From positions 310,001-374,000 of the forward strand of contig MPNC01000001.1 of NCBI GenBank assembly GCA_002238825.1: 64,000 nt of DNA, read 5' to 3'. The position numbers and the translations under genes are program-made. Below, piece after piece: positions 36,681 to 45,865 of this stretch; position 1 is the first letter of the stretch, and each line of letters begins with the position of its first letter. The notes under the pieces are model-generated. The model did no database searches and was not told where the DNA came from. It saw only the letters and a list, made by a program, of their open reading frames with translations. The stretch comes from SAR202 cluster bacterium bin87 (GTDB lineage: Bacteria; Chloroflexota; Dehalococcoidia; Lucifugimonadales; UBA3495).

Positions 36681-38012
36681 CTAGAGGAGCGGTTTCATTG
36701 CCGGGGGCGGACCGGGCTGGCGCCTGGCGCTGCGTCTACGCGGGGTTGTGGCGTTGGCCCCATCGCTGTCGACCGGAGTGGCCGGGGCGGCGGCTGGGAC
36801 ACCGTCGACACCGGTCGGCCTGGGATGATGACCGGCCGTAGCCGACAGCACGCCGCCGGCAACTGCGATGTCCAGATGAGCTCCGTCTGATGCTTGTTCG
36901 GGTGAGGTGAGGACGCGACCGTCGTCGGATAGCCGGACCACGGCATAGCCACGGCGCAGTGTGTCGGCCGGGTTCAACGCGCCCAATTTGCCCACCAGCG
37001 TCGCGACATCTCGCCCCGTCAGCGTGTGACGATGGCGGATGTTCGCTGTGGCGCGTTCCGCGTATTCGTCAACGCGGCGGCGCATGGACGCAACGTCGGG
37101 CGCGCGCCGCTGCAGGCGTTGCTGCTGGAAGAGCACCGATGACCGAAGCCGGTCGACATGGCCGACCATTACCGAGGTCATCTGCTGACGGGCGCCGAAG
37201 ATGTCCGCCATGAGTTGGTTGCGGTCGGGGGTGGCGAGCTCGGCGGCGGCCGACGGTGTGGGAGCGCGGCTGTCGGCGACCTCGTCGGCGATGGTCGTGT
37301 CGGTTTCGTGGCCGACACCGGAGACGATGGGGATGCTGCTGGCAAATATGGCGCGGGCGACTGCCTCCGAATTGAAGCACCACAGATCTTCCAGGGATCC
37401 GCCGCCGCGGGCAACGATGATCACGTCGGCCACGTTCTCGTCGTTGAGCGACCGGAGGGCCGAGGCGATTTGTTCGGAGGCGCCGTCACCCTGCACGGAG
37501 GTAGGCGATAAGCGCAACTCCGCGAGCGGGTAGCGACGCATCGCGACGTTCTGGATATCCTGCCAGACCGCGCCGCTGGGCGACGTGACCACGCCGATCA
37601 CCTTGGGAAAGAGGGGGATGGGTCGCTTGCGGGTGGGATCGAAGAGACCCTCGACCGCCAGTTGTTGGCGGAGGCGGGCCAACTCCAAGGCCAGCGGGCC
37701 GGCGCCCACGGGCATCACCGCTGCGACCTGCATGTTGGCTTCGCCGGACGGCGGGTAGAAGGTGAAGTTGCCGCCGGCCAGAATTTCCTGACCGTCTTCC
37801 AGGTATTCCTGGCCCGACCGGCCCCGGAACATCACGCAGCGTATGCTGCTGCCGTCCTCGCGCAGGGTGAAATAGGAGTGACCGGAGGCCACGGTGCGGA
37901 GGTTGGCGATTTCGCCCTGGACGGTTAGCCGTGAGAGTAAGCCGTCCGACTCAAGCTTGTCCTTGAGATAGACGGCCACCTGGCTCACCGTGTGGACTAC
38001 CGGCGACAGCAT
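36681..38012 (-). CDS. xseA: Exodeoxyribonuclease VII large subunit
   Basis: The nuclease subunit that degrades single-stranded DNA to oligonucleotides. The 443 residues begin with an OB-fold (VQGEIANLRTVASGHSYFTLRE), followed by the catalytic domain with VITSPSGA-like GVVTSPSGAVWQDI, IIVARGGGSLEDLW and SGVGHETDTTIADEVADSRAPTPSAAAEL in pieces. The coiled-coil arm is short and the C-terminal 70 residues are Pro/Ala/Arg-rich. The ATG at 38012 gives the normal N-terminus. Confidence 0.95.
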   Translation of the reverse strand: MLSPVVHTVSQVAVYLKDKLESDGLLSRLTVQGEIANLRTVASGHSYFTLREDGSSIRCVMFRGRSGQEYLEDGQEILAGGNFTFYPPSGEANMQVAAVMPVGAGPLALELARLRQQLAVEGLFDPTRKRPIPLFPKVIGVVTSPSGAVWQDIQNVAMRRYPLAELRLSPTSVQGDGASEQIASALRSLNDENVADVIIVARGGGSLEDLWCFNSEAVARAIFASSIPIVSGVGHETDTTIADEVADSRAPTPSAAAELATPDRNQLMADIFGARQQMTSVMVGHVDRLRSSVLFQQQRLQRRAPDVASMRRRVDEYAERATANIRHRHTLTGRDVATLVGKLGALNPADTLRRGYAVVRLSDDGRVLTSPEQASDGAHLDIAVAGGVLSATAGHHPRPTGVDGVPAAAPATPVDSDGANATTPRRRSARRQPGPPPAMKPLL

Positions 38013-38049
38013 TGGGCGACACCGAAAGCGACGCGCAGGACTCCGTGGA

Positions 38050-38616
38050 CTACGACACTCGCTCTGAGTACGTGCCGTTGCGCGTGTCGACCTTGACGCG
38101 GGTGCCCGGGGTGATGAACATGGGAACGGTGATCCGCAATCCGGTTTCCAGCGTGGCCGGCTTGTTGCCTCCCTGGGCGGTGTCACCCTTGAACGCCGGA
38201 GGCGTGTCGACCACTTCCAACTCTACGTGAATGGGAAGGTTGACGTTGATGGGATTGCCTTTGTATAACACCAACTCGACCATCATGCTCTCGGTGAGAT
38301 AGCCCAGGGTGTCGCCCAGTTGCTCTGCCGTGAGTTCGTGCTGGTCAAAGGTTTCCTGATCCATGAAGAAGTAATTGGTGCCGTCGGTGTACAGATACTG
38401 CGTTTCGCGGTTGTCGACCTCGGCCAGGCTGAAAGCGGTGTCGTAGCGCTGGAACGTGCGCTCAATCACGGTGCCGTTGACCAGGTTGCGCATCTTGATA
38501 CGGGTGACGGGCGCGCGCTGCTGCATCTTGTGACGCTCGTAGTCCATCACCTGCCACGGCTGGTTCTCCAGTTCGATAACCATGCCCTTGTTGAGGTCGC
38601 CAAAGTTGATGCTCAT
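38050..38616 (-). CDS. efp: Elongation factor P with a Gln-type tip loop
   Basis: EF-P relieves ribosome stalling at proline runs. The 188 residues have the three-domain layout: N-terminal KOW-like, then FMDQETFDQHEL, then the OB domain ending GTRVKVDTRNGTYSERV. The tip loop reads ERHKMQQRAPVTRIK, so the position of the modifiable Lys34 of E. coli EF-P (KPGKGQ) is Q33. Neither lysyl nor rhamnosyl modification is then possible at that residue. The ATG at 38616 follows GGGGGAT. It sits between aroQ and xseA. Confidence 0.94.
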   Translation of the reverse strand: MSINFGDLNKGMVIELENQPWQVMDYERHKMQQRAPVTRIKMRNLVNGTVIERTFQRYDTAFSLAEVDNRETQYLYTDGTNYFFMDQETFDQHELTAEQLGDTLGYLTESMMVELVLYKGNPINVNLPIHVELEVVDTPPAFKGDTAQGGNKPATLETGLRITVPMFITPGTRVKVDTRNGTYSERVS

Positions 38617-38660
38617 GTCAGAAATCCCCCGGGCGGTCCGCCGACCGCAGTTGACGGGCG

Positions 38661-39107
38661 TTAGCCAGACTCTTCGCCGATGATGCCTGCCAACGCTTCC
38701 AGTGCAGCAGTATAGCCTCTCCAACCGAGCCCGGCAATTTGGCCACGGGCGGTGTCGGCCAGGACCGAATGGCGCCGCCACTCCTCGCGGGCGTGGATGT
38801 TGCTGAGATGCACTTCGACCACCGGGACGCCGGCGTCGGTCAGTGCGTCCTTCAACGACAGGCCGTAATGGGTCAGCGCGCCGGCATTGATCACGACGCC
38901 GTCAATGGAACCGGCGCGTTCCTGCAGTTTGTCGACCAGCGCGCCCTCATGGTTGGACTGGAAGCACTCGATGGAAACGCTCAACGCATCGGCCCTTTCG
39001 GTGATGCGACGGTTAATGTCATCCAGGGTCAGGACGCCGTAGTGATGTCGATCGCGGCGGCCCAGGGCGTTCAGGTTGGGTCCGTGCAGGACCAGGATGG
39101 AGGTCAT
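38661..39107 (-). CDS. aroQ: Type II 3-dehydroquinate dehydratase
   Basis: Third step of the shikimate pathway. The 148 residues carry VLHGPNLNALGRRDRHHYG with the catalytic Tyr (Y23), CFQSNHEGALVDKLQ, VVINAGALTHYGLSL and VEVHLSNIHAREEWRRHS with the catalytic His. The ATG overlaps the stop codon of the recombinase gene (ATGA), so translation is coupled. No other aromatic-pathway gene is in the window. Confidence 0.95.
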   Translation of the reverse strand: MTSILVLHGPNLNALGRRDRHHYGVLTLDDINRRITERADALSVSIECFQSNHEGALVDKLQERAGSIDGVVINAGALTHYGLSLKDALTDAGVPVVEVHLSNIHAREEWRRHSVLADTARGQIAGLGWRGYTAALEALAGIIGEESG

Positions 39108-40135
39108 TCTTCGGGCGTGTCCTCGTCGCTGTCGGGATCCGGTCCGGACGCGGAGGCGAGAGGGTGGAAGTCCATGTAGGCGCGGCGGGCTTCCTGCTTG
39201 GTGATGTGGGTGTACAGTTGGGTGGTGGAAACGCTGCTGTGCCCGAGGAGCTCCTGGATTACCCGCAGATCGGCGTCGCCTTCCAGCATATGACTGGCGA
39301 AACTGTGCCGCAGGGTGTGCGTGTGGATACCTTCCTTGAGGCCGGCGCGGGCAGCGTAATCGCGCACGATCTTTTCGATGCTGCGGCGGGAGAGCCGTCC
39401 CCCGTAGCGATTGACGAACAGCGGGTCGCTGTGGGCGCCGGCGGCGGAGAAATGAGGTCGGCCGTCTTCGATGTAGCGGTCCAGGGCATCCTGGGCGGGT
39501 GCGCCGTACAGGGTCCAGCGTTCTTTATCGCCCTTGCCGCGGACCAGGATCTCGCGGCGGTCGCTGTTGATGTCACCGAGATTCATGCCCTGCAACTCGG
39601 CGAGGCGAACGCCGCAGGCATACAACACCTCGAGGATCGCGCGATCCCTCAGGCCGGCGGGGGTATCGTCGTCGGGCGCGGCGAGCAGGCGGTTGGCTTC
39701 CTGCTTTCCGAGGAAGCTGGGTAGCGGTTTCTCCACTTTGACCGGGAAAGATCGAGCCGATGGGACGGGCGTGGACTTGAACCAGCCCTCCTGCACCAGG
39801 AAGTTGTAGAACGTCCGGAGGGCGGTGAGCTTGCGTACGATGCTGACTCTGGCATAACCGGTGGGCCGCGGCCCGTCTGATCTGCCAGCGGTGGCGAGAA
39901 AGGCGACGTAGCCGCGCAGCAGTTGGCGATCCATGTCGCGGAGGGCATGGCCGTTGCGACGGCAGTAGTCCAGGAAGGTGTGCAGGTCGTCGATGTAGAT
40001 GCGCCGCGTGTTGTCGGACAGCGAACGCTGCCCGGTGAGATAGAGATCATACCGCACCAGCAACTCGGCGTCGGCCGGAGCGCGACTCTGCGTTTCGCGC
40101 GGCTGGGCCGTGACGTTTCCCCGACTAGCTGCCAA
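39104..40135 (-). CDS. Tyrosine recombinase, XerC/XerD-like
   Basis: This family resolves chromosome dimers at dif. The C-terminal catalytic domain shows R177 (ACGVRLAELQ), K204 (RGKGDKERW), H273 and R276 (HTLRHSFAS), H299 (LLGHSSVSTTQLYTH) and the nucleophile Y308. The N-terminal domain has the SAM-like fold, YDLYLTGQRSLSDNTRRIYIDDL in pieces. No ATG exists in a sensible place; I use the TTG at 40135, which overlaps the topA stop by 11 bp, but the start is uncertain. Location in the dprA-topA run supports a housekeeping Xer rather than a mobile integrase. Confidence 0.88.
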   Translation of the reverse strand: MAASRGNVTAQPRETQSRAPADAELLVRYDLYLTGQRSLSDNTRRIYIDDLHTFLDYCRRNGHALRDMDRQLLRGYVAFLATAGRSDGPRPTGYARVSIVRKLTALRTFYNFLVQEGWFKSTPVPSARSFPVKVEKPLPSFLGKQEANRLLAAPDDDTPAGLRDRAILEVLYACGVRLAELQGMNLGDINSDRREILVRGKGDKERWTLYGAPAQDALDRYIEDGRPHFSAAGAHSDPLFVNRYGGRLSRRSIEKIVRDYAARAGLKEGIHTHTLRHSFASHMLEGDADLRVIQELLGHSSVSTTQLYTHITKQEARRAYMDFHPLASASGPDPDSDEDTPEE

Positions 40136-42587
40136 CGCCAGCCAACTCCGTTGAGGCGACGGGTGTTGCGTCGGCGGACTCCGTCGTTGGGGGGTCGCCC
40201 TTCCATTTGCAATCGTTGCAGCGGGCGCGGCCTCGGGCCGCCGTGACCAACATGCCACCACAGTCGGGGCACGGAGCCGACAAGGGCTCGGTGTTCACCA
40301 GGAATTCGCATTCCGGATAGTTGGCGCAGCCCCAGAAGGGACGGCCGGATTTCCGGGCACGGCGTTGCACTAGGTCGCCTCCGCACTTGGGGCACGGCAC
40401 ATCGCTCTTGGTGACGATGTTGCGGCGGTTGTCGCAGGGATTGTCATCGGCGTTATATCCGGTGCAGGCCAGGAAACGGCCGTAGCGTCCGGTCTTGATG
40501 ACCATCGGGCGTTCGCACTTTTCGCAGATCTCGTCGGTGGGTTCGTCGGCCGGGCGCTCGCCCGTGTCCCGCATGTTGCGGGTGTTCTGACAGGCGGGAT
40601 AGCCACTGCAGGCCAGGAATCTGCCGAAACGTCCCATCATCATCGTCATGGGCTGGCCGCATTTTTCGCACGAGGGAGTGAAAGCCTGCTCCGCCAGGTT
40701 GACCGCCTGGTGGAAGGGCCCGTAGAAATCGCGGAGCATGGGCACCCAGTCCTGTTCGCCCTGGGCAACGCTGTCCAGGTCCTCCTCCATCTTGGCGGTG
40801 AACTCCGGGGCCATGACGTCGGCAAAGCGCTCGGTGAGCAGATCCGTGACCGTGCAGCCCAATTCGGTCGGGGACAGTCGGCGCTGCTCGCGTTGCACGT
40901 ATTCCCTTTCGACCAGGGTGGCAATGGTCGGCGCGTAGGTGCTGGGCCGACCGATGCCCTTGTCCTCCATTTCGCGGATGAGCGTGGCCTCGGTGAACCT
41001 CGGCGGCGGTTGGGTGAAGTGCTGGCTGGCTTCCAGCTTTTGCTCGGTCAGTCCGTCGCCGGCGGCCAGTTCGGGCAGGGCGTTTTCACCACCGTCGCCG
41101 GCATCGTCGCGACCTTCAAGGTAGACGGCGCGAAAACCGTGGAACTTGAGCACCGAACCGGTGGCGCGGAAGCGGAACACGCTGTCGGGCGGCGCGACGC
41201 AGCTAGCGGCGATGTCCACGGTCGTCGCTTCCAGCAGGGCGTCGGCCATCTGGCTGGCGACCATGCGCTCCCAGATCAGGGTATAGAGGCGCAATTGATC
41301 CCGGTCCAGGTAGGCGGCCATCGCCTGGGGAGTACGGCCCACCGATGTGGGGCGGATGGCCTCATGCGCTTCCTGGGCGTTCTTGCTCCGAGTGCGATAG
41401 GTGCGAGGTTTGTCGGGGGTGTATTCCTTGCCGAACCGCTGCCGGATGTAGTCACGGGTTTCGCGCACCGCGGTTTCGGCGACGTTGACGCTATCAGTTC
41501 TCATGTACGTGATGAGACCGACGGAACCCTCGCTCCCCACGTTCAAACCCTCGTATAGCTGCTGCGCCAGGGCCATGGTGCGCTGGGCGGTAAACCGGAG
41601 CTTGCGGCCGGCGTCCTGCTGGAGCGTGCTCGTGATGAACGGAGGGGCGGGGCGCTGGCGACGCGGCTTCTTTTCCACTGTGTCTACCGAGTATTTGGCG
41701 CCCTGAAGTTCGGCTTCCAGGCCTCGAGCAGCCGCCTCGTCGTTGATGTTCAGCTTGCGGGATCCCTTGCGCGAATGAAGGGTTGCGGTGAACAGGTTGG
41801 ACGGGATGTTGGGGTCAGCATCCTTGTGAAGTTCCGCCTCCAGCGACCACCATTCCTGGGGGACGAAGGCGCTGATTTCGCGTTCCCGGTCTACGATCAT
41901 GCGCAGGGCGACGGACTGGACACGGCCCGCCGACAAACCGAGTTTGACCTTGAGCCAGAGCAACGGGCTGATCTCGTATCCCACCAGACGGTCCAGGATG
42001 CGGCGGGCCTGCTGGGCATTGACGAGCTGCATGTCGATTTCGCGGGGATGTTGGAAGGCCTCCTCGACCGCCTGCTTGGTGATCTCGTGGAACACCACGC
42101 GCTTGGGAGGCTTCTCGAACTTGTCCCATCCGGCGGCGGCCTGGAGATGCCACGAGATGGCTTCGCCCTCGCGGTCGGGGTCGGTTGCCAGGAAGATATC
42201 CGAGGCGTTGGCTCCGGCTTCCTTGAGTTCCTTGACCAGGTCACGCTTGTCCTTCATGGTCAAATACTTGGGCGAAAAATCCTCCTCGGTGTTGACCCCG
42301 AGGGTGGACCTGGGCAGGTCGCGGACATGCCCCATCGAGGCGGTGACCAGGTATTTGTTGCCCAGGATTTGCCCGACGGTACGAGCTTTGGCCGGCGATT
42401 CCACCACGACAAGACGCTTGCCCTTTGACGAAGGCATGCGCGCGTTGCGGCGAGTGGATCCGCTTGCCGCAGAATCCTGGGCGTCGGTTTTGCTGGCGGT
42501 CCGGGCGCCGGATCGCCGCGTCTGGCTGGTGCGACGGCCCTTGGTGGTCTTGGTCGATTTTGCCGAGGTTCCGTTTTTGGGCGGCAT
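40125..42587 (-). CDS. topA: DNA topoisomerase I
   Basis: A type IA topoisomerase that relaxes negative supercoils. The 820 residues start with a basic, Thr/Ser-rich tail of about 55 residues, then the TOPRIM domain (LVVVESPAKARTVGQIL, DPDREGEAISWHL). The active-site Tyr is in GLITYMRTDS. The C-terminus has four zinc ribbons: CEKC/CSGYPAC, CEKC/CTGY, CPKC/CANYPEC and CPDC/CNDC. The first gene product expected upstream, DprA, starts 21 bp before it. Confidence 0.95.
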   Translation of the reverse strand: MPPKNGTSAKSTKTTKGRRTSQTRRSGARTASKTDAQDSAASGSTRRNARMPSSKGKRLVVVESPAKARTVGQILGNKYLVTASMGHVRDLPRSTLGVNTEEDFSPKYLTMKDKRDLVKELKEAGANASDIFLATDPDREGEAISWHLQAAAGWDKFEKPPKRVVFHEITKQAVEEAFQHPREIDMQLVNAQQARRILDRLVGYEISPLLWLKVKLGLSAGRVQSVALRMIVDREREISAFVPQEWWSLEAELHKDADPNIPSNLFTATLHSRKGSRKLNINDEAAARGLEAELQGAKYSVDTVEKKPRRQRPAPPFITSTLQQDAGRKLRFTAQRTMALAQQLYEGLNVGSEGSVGLITYMRTDSVNVAETAVRETRDYIRQRFGKEYTPDKPRTYRTRSKNAQEAHEAIRPTSVGRTPQAMAAYLDRDQLRLYTLIWERMVASQMADALLEATTVDIAASCVAPPDSVFRFRATGSVLKFHGFRAVYLEGRDDAGDGGENALPELAAGDGLTEQKLEASQHFTQPPPRFTEATLIREMEDKGIGRPSTYAPTIATLVEREYVQREQRRLSPTELGCTVTDLLTERFADVMAPEFTAKMEEDLDSVAQGEQDWVPMLRDFYGPFHQAVNLAEQAFTPSCEKCGQPMTMMMGRFGRFLACSGYPACQNTRNMRDTGERPADEPTDEICEKCERPMVIKTGRYGRFLACTGYNADDNPCDNRRNIVTKSDVPCPKCGGDLVQRRARKSGRPFWGCANYPECEFLVNTEPLSAPCPDCGGMLVTAARGRARCNDCKWKGDPPTTESADATPVASTELAGVGS

Positions 42588-42607
42588 AAAAAGAGTTCGT
42601 CTCCAGT

Positions 42608-43819
42608 TCAGGTGACCAGTTGGTAATGCATGGTACCAACTTGTCTGACCAGACCCTTGAGTTCGAGCATGGTGAGAAAACCGCTGATTTCCGCGATCGG
42701 CCGACGGCTGAGGGTCACCAGGTCGTCGATGTGTACCGGTTCTTTAGCGATGTGCTGAAGCAGTTCGGCTTCGTCATCGTCGGGTGTTTCCGGCGCGGCC
42801 CGTTCACATTCTATCGGATCGCGGTATTGCGTGCGCGTCGATTCGCCACTGCCATTCGCGTCAGTTTTGACGGGAGCCCCCGATGTGGGACCGGTTTGAG
42901 GAAGGTCCAGGGGAATCTGCCGCTCCGAGGTTTCCAGCCCGATTTCGACCAATATGTCGTTGACGTTGCAGACAAGCTTTGCGCCCTCGCGGATGAGGCG
43001 GTTGGTAAGCCGACTGGATTCCGAGTAAATGCTTCCCGGCACGCAGAATATCTCACGATTCTGTTCCAGGGCATGATACACAGTCCACCGGGTGCCGCTG
43101 GTCTCGCCAGCCTCAGTGACCAGCGTGCCCAGGGTCATGCCGCTGATGATGCGGTTTCGCCTGGGGAAATGCGACGCCTCCGGTCGGACGCCCAGGGGGA
43201 ACTCGCTGATGATCGCTCCGCCCTCGGCTACGATGCGTTCGGCCAGACGCAGGTTTTCCCGGGGATACACGGTGTCCAGACCGTTGCCGAGGACGGCGAC
43301 GGTCGTGCCGCCAGCGTCCACGGTGGACTTGTGCGCCCGGGAGTCAATGCCCAGGGCAAGGCCACTGACCACGACTACACCGTGAGCGGCCAGGGATGAG
43401 CTCAGGTCAGCGGTGACCCGATAGCCATAATCGCTCGGGCGGCGTGTCCCTACGACGGCGATGGATGGGGCGTCAACCGGAGGCAGGGCGCCACGTACGT
43501 ACAGCACCGGCGGGGCGTCGTCGGTCTCCTTCAATCGATATGGGTAGGCGGGATCGTGCCAATTGATTGCCGCAACCCCGGCGTCGCGCAGCCGCGACAA
43601 TTCCTGCTCGGGTGAGGACGTTTCCCGGGCAGTGACGATGGACTGCGCCACGGCACGGCCCACGCCGGCGGCCCTCAGCTCGCGCGCAGGTGCGTCCCAC
43701 ACCGCCGTCATGTCGCCATCGAAGAAGGATTCGAGGAGGCGGAAGCGGGCGGATCCAAGACGGGGGACCCGGCTCAAGGCGACCCAGTAGCCCATTGCAT
43801 CAGTTCGGGTGGCTCTCAT
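42608..43819 (-). CDS. dprA: DNA-processing protein DprA
   Basis: DprA loads RecA on single-stranded DNA during transformation. The 403 residues have a SAM-like N-terminal domain, the Rossmann core (PSIAVVGTRRPSDYGYRVTADL, VSGLALGIDSRAHKSTVDAGGTTVAVLGNGLD in pieces, FPRRNRIISG) and a C-terminal winged-helix (DDLVTLSRRPIAEISGFLTMLELKGLV in pieces). The ATG at 43819 lies only about 2 nt downstream of the expected transcription start of the -10 at 43828, so the mRNA may be leaderless; the ATG at 43795 is an alternative. It heads the eight-gene leftward operon. Confidence 0.93.
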   Translation of the reverse strand: MRATRTDAMGYWVALSRVPRLGSARFRLLESFFDGDMTAVWDAPARELRAAGVGRAVAQSIVTARETSSPEQELSRLRDAGVAAINWHDPAYPYRLKETDDAPPVLYVRGALPPVDAPSIAVVGTRRPSDYGYRVTADLSSSLAAHGVVVVSGLALGIDSRAHKSTVDAGGTTVAVLGNGLDTVYPRENLRLAERIVAEGGAIISEFPLGVRPEASHFPRRNRIISGMTLGTLVTEAGETSGTRWTVYHALEQNREIFCVPGSIYSESSRLTNRLIREGAKLVCNVNDILVEIGLETSERQIPLDLPQTGPTSGAPVKTDANGSGESTRTQYRDPIECERAAPETPDDDEAELLQHIAKEPVHIDDLVTLSRRPIAEISGFLTMLELKGLVRQVGTMHYQLVT

Positions 43820-43827
43820 GGCAGGGG

Positions 43828-43836
43828 ATTCTAGCA
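43828..43836 (-). promoter_or_regulatory. Extended -10 element of the dprA operon
   Basis: On the minus strand TGC precedes TAGAAT. No good -35 is present. Its closeness to the ATG at 43819 suggests a leaderless transcript. Confidence 0.4.
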
Positions 43837-43933
43837 CAGGGTCTGTGCTGAAACGGCGGGTTTGTGTCAGTGATTTACTGGGATGCGGATGACTGAGGAA
43901 GGGGCAACAGAGCTGGCGTTGTGGGGCTCGTGC

Positions 43934-44055
43934 GTGCGTCGTCAGAATCAGGATTTTCAAGATTTACGGATTATCGCGATTGGGACCGTTCCGGATCGGG
44001 AGATCTCCCGATCCGGCCAAATCATAAGCTCCCGTAAATCCTGCTTCTGACGCAC
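43934..44055. repeat. Nested inverted-repeat element D with a perfect 26-bp central palindrome
   Basis: The outer arms begin GTGCGTCGTCAGAATCAGG (43931-43952) and end CCTGCTTCTGACGCAC (44055), an inverted repeat with a 3-bp insertion in the left arm. At the centre, 43991-44016 is a perfect 26-bp palindrome with CCGGATCGGGAGA in each arm. The outer sequence resembles the common CAGAATCAGGATT dispersed repeat. Confidence 0.6.
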
Positions 44056-44238
44056 TTCCCGTTGCGAACTGGGCACACATCCGCCACCGGGGTTTCTTGC
44101 GCGCGCAATCGGGGTGGGCTAGTATTGCGGCCAGTGAGCCATGTGCCGCAACATGGATTCCGGCGTTGCCCGGAATGACCAAGTGCCGCCGGCATGACTG
44201 ATCACCGCTGGAATGACGGTTTAGCTTAGGAGGTACCG

Positions 44239-45783
44239 ATGCGATACGACTATATTGTGGTCGGCGCCGGCTCGGCCGGATCCACCATCGCCACCCGTCT
44301 CTCTGAAGACCCGGACAAGAGCGTGCTGCTGCTGGAAGCGGGACCGGACTACCCCGACTTCAACCACCTTCCGGATGACCTGAAGCTGGGCAACAACGTT
44401 TTCTTTTCGGCCTACGGACCGCACAGTTGGGCCTACAGCGCCCGGGTGACGGCGCAGCAGACCGACCTCGTCATCCCGCGCGGTAAAGCCACCGGCGGTT
44501 CCTCGGCCATCAACGGGCAGGTTTTGTATCGGGGCATACCGGAGGACTACGACCGCTGGGCCGAGTGGGGCAACGATGAGTGGGGTTACACCAGCGTCCT
44601 GCCGTTTTTCCGTCGGATGGAAAACGACCATGATTTCCAGGACGACTGGCACGGCACGGACGGGCCCATACCGGTGCGGCGGTACCGTCCGGACGAATGG
44701 CTGCCGCACTCGGTGGCGTTCAAAGATGCGGCGGTGTCGTTGGGGTTCAACGACGACCCCGACCAGAACCATCCGGAGTCGACCGGCGTGTCGCCCCGAG
44801 CGCGCAACACCCTGGACGGCGTGCGGATCAGCACCGCGTTGGCCTACCTCAATTTGGCGCGGCATCGCCTGAATTTGACCATCAGGGCCAACGTTCAGGC
44901 GTGCCGGGTTGTTTTCGACGGCAACCGAGCGGCGGGCGTCGAAGTGGAGAGCGGAGGAGATCGGTTTGTGGTCGAGGGCGACCAGATCGTGGTGAGCAGC
45001 GGCGCCATCGCGTCGCCGCAACTGCTCCTGCTGTCGGGGGTCGGTCCGGCGGACCACCTGCGCGAGGTCGGTGTTCCGGTGGTGCATGAGCTGCCCGGTG
45101 TGGGTCAGAACCTGCGGGACCATCCCTCGGCATGCGTGCTGTTCCGCGCCGCCGGCGACCGTCCGGACGTGCAGGCGGCGGCGATTCAGGTGGGGCTGCG
45201 GTACACGGTGGCGGACTCGTACCTGCGCAACGACATGCAGATCACGCCGCTGCTGATGACCTCCGAGCACCGGCCCGCGCAGGTAACGATTGACGACGAC
45301 GAGAATTACATCGGGATCAGCGCGAGCCTGCAACTGGCCCTGGGCAAGGGCGAGCTGCGGCTGAAGTCCAACGATCCGCTGGAATACCCGTACCTGGACT
45401 ACAACTACTACGAGGAACCCTTTGACCTGGAACGGATGCGCAAGGCAATCCGCACCTGCGTTGAGATCGGGGAGCACCCTTCATACCGGGAAATCCTGCT
45501 GGAACGGGTCACCCCGGTGGACGGCGAACTGGCGTCCGACGCTTCGCTGGACGACTGGCTGATGCGTAACTCGGGCACGTCCCATCACGTTTCGGGGACG
45601 TGCAAGATGGGGCCGGCCAGCGACGGCATGGCGGTCGTGGACCAGCACGGCAGGGTTCACGGCTTGGAGAATATCCGGGTGGCCGACGCGTCGATCATGC
45701 CGGACTGCATTAGGGCCAACACCAACGCCACCACGATCATGATCGGCGAGAAGGTGGCGGACTACATTCGCACCGGCAGATAG
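44239..45783 (+). CDS. GMC-family FAD-dependent oxidoreductase
   Basis: A 514-residue glucose-methanol-choline oxidoreductase that oxidises alcohols. The FAD motif is DYIVVGAGSAGSTIATRL at the N-terminus. GMC signature 1 lies around PRGKATGGSSAINGQVLYRG and signature 2 at SSGAIASPQLLLLSGVGP. The C-terminal active site includes SHHVSGTCKMGP and the closing NTNATTIMIGEKVADYI; the catalytic His lies in the former. The ribosome-binding site AGGAGG is strong. It resembles choline dehydrogenase-type enzymes, but the substrate is not fixed by sequence. Confidence 0.92.
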   Translation: MRYDYIVVGAGSAGSTIATRLSEDPDKSVLLLEAGPDYPDFNHLPDDLKLGNNVFFSAYGPHSWAYSARVTAQQTDLVIPRGKATGGSSAINGQVLYRGIPEDYDRWAEWGNDEWGYTSVLPFFRRMENDHDFQDDWHGTDGPIPVRRYRPDEWLPHSVAFKDAAVSLGFNDDPDQNHPESTGVSPRARNTLDGVRISTALAYLNLARHRLNLTIRANVQACRVVFDGNRAAGVEVESGGDRFVVEGDQIVVSSGAIASPQLLLLSGVGPADHLREVGVPVVHELPGVGQNLRDHPSACVLFRAAGDRPDVQAAAIQVGLRYTVADSYLRNDMQITPLLMTSEHRPAQVTIDDDENYIGISASLQLALGKGELRLKSNDPLEYPYLDYNYYEEPFDLERMRKAIRTCVEIGEHPSYREILLERVTPVDGELASDASLDDWLMRNSGTSHHVSGTCKMGPASDGMAVVDQHGRVHGLENIRVADASIMPDCIRANTNATTIMIGEKVADYIRTGR

Positions 45784-45820
45784 GCCGGCGCCTGGAAGCC
45801 GGGCGCGGAGGCACGGATTC

Positions 45821-45848
45821 GTAGGGGCGAACAATCATTCGCCCCTAC
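45821..45848. terminator. Hairpin between convergent GMC and SMP-30 genes
   Basis: GTAGGGGCGAA (45821-45831) pairs perfectly with TTCGCCCCTAC (45838-45848) around a 6-nt loop. It is also a very common dispersed hairpin sequence in bacterial genomes, so it may be a repeat that acts as a terminator. There is no T tract. Confidence 0.55.
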
Positions 45849-45865
45849 TCGTCGCGGTGGCGGGT

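Larger units (their letters stand above)
43820..44238. other. Divergent intergenic region, 419 bp, with repeat element D
   Basis: It holds the dprA promoter element, element D (43934-44055) and, at 44154-44178, a fragment of another common hairpin (ATTCCGGCGTTGCCCGGAAT). No coding potential is evident. Confidence 0.5.

Noticed and set aside
39104-40135. The tyrosine recombinase as an integrase of a mobile element
   Set aside because: It is embedded and translationally coupled between topA and aroQ, with no tRNA, att-like repeat or excisionase beside it; housekeeping Xer fits better.
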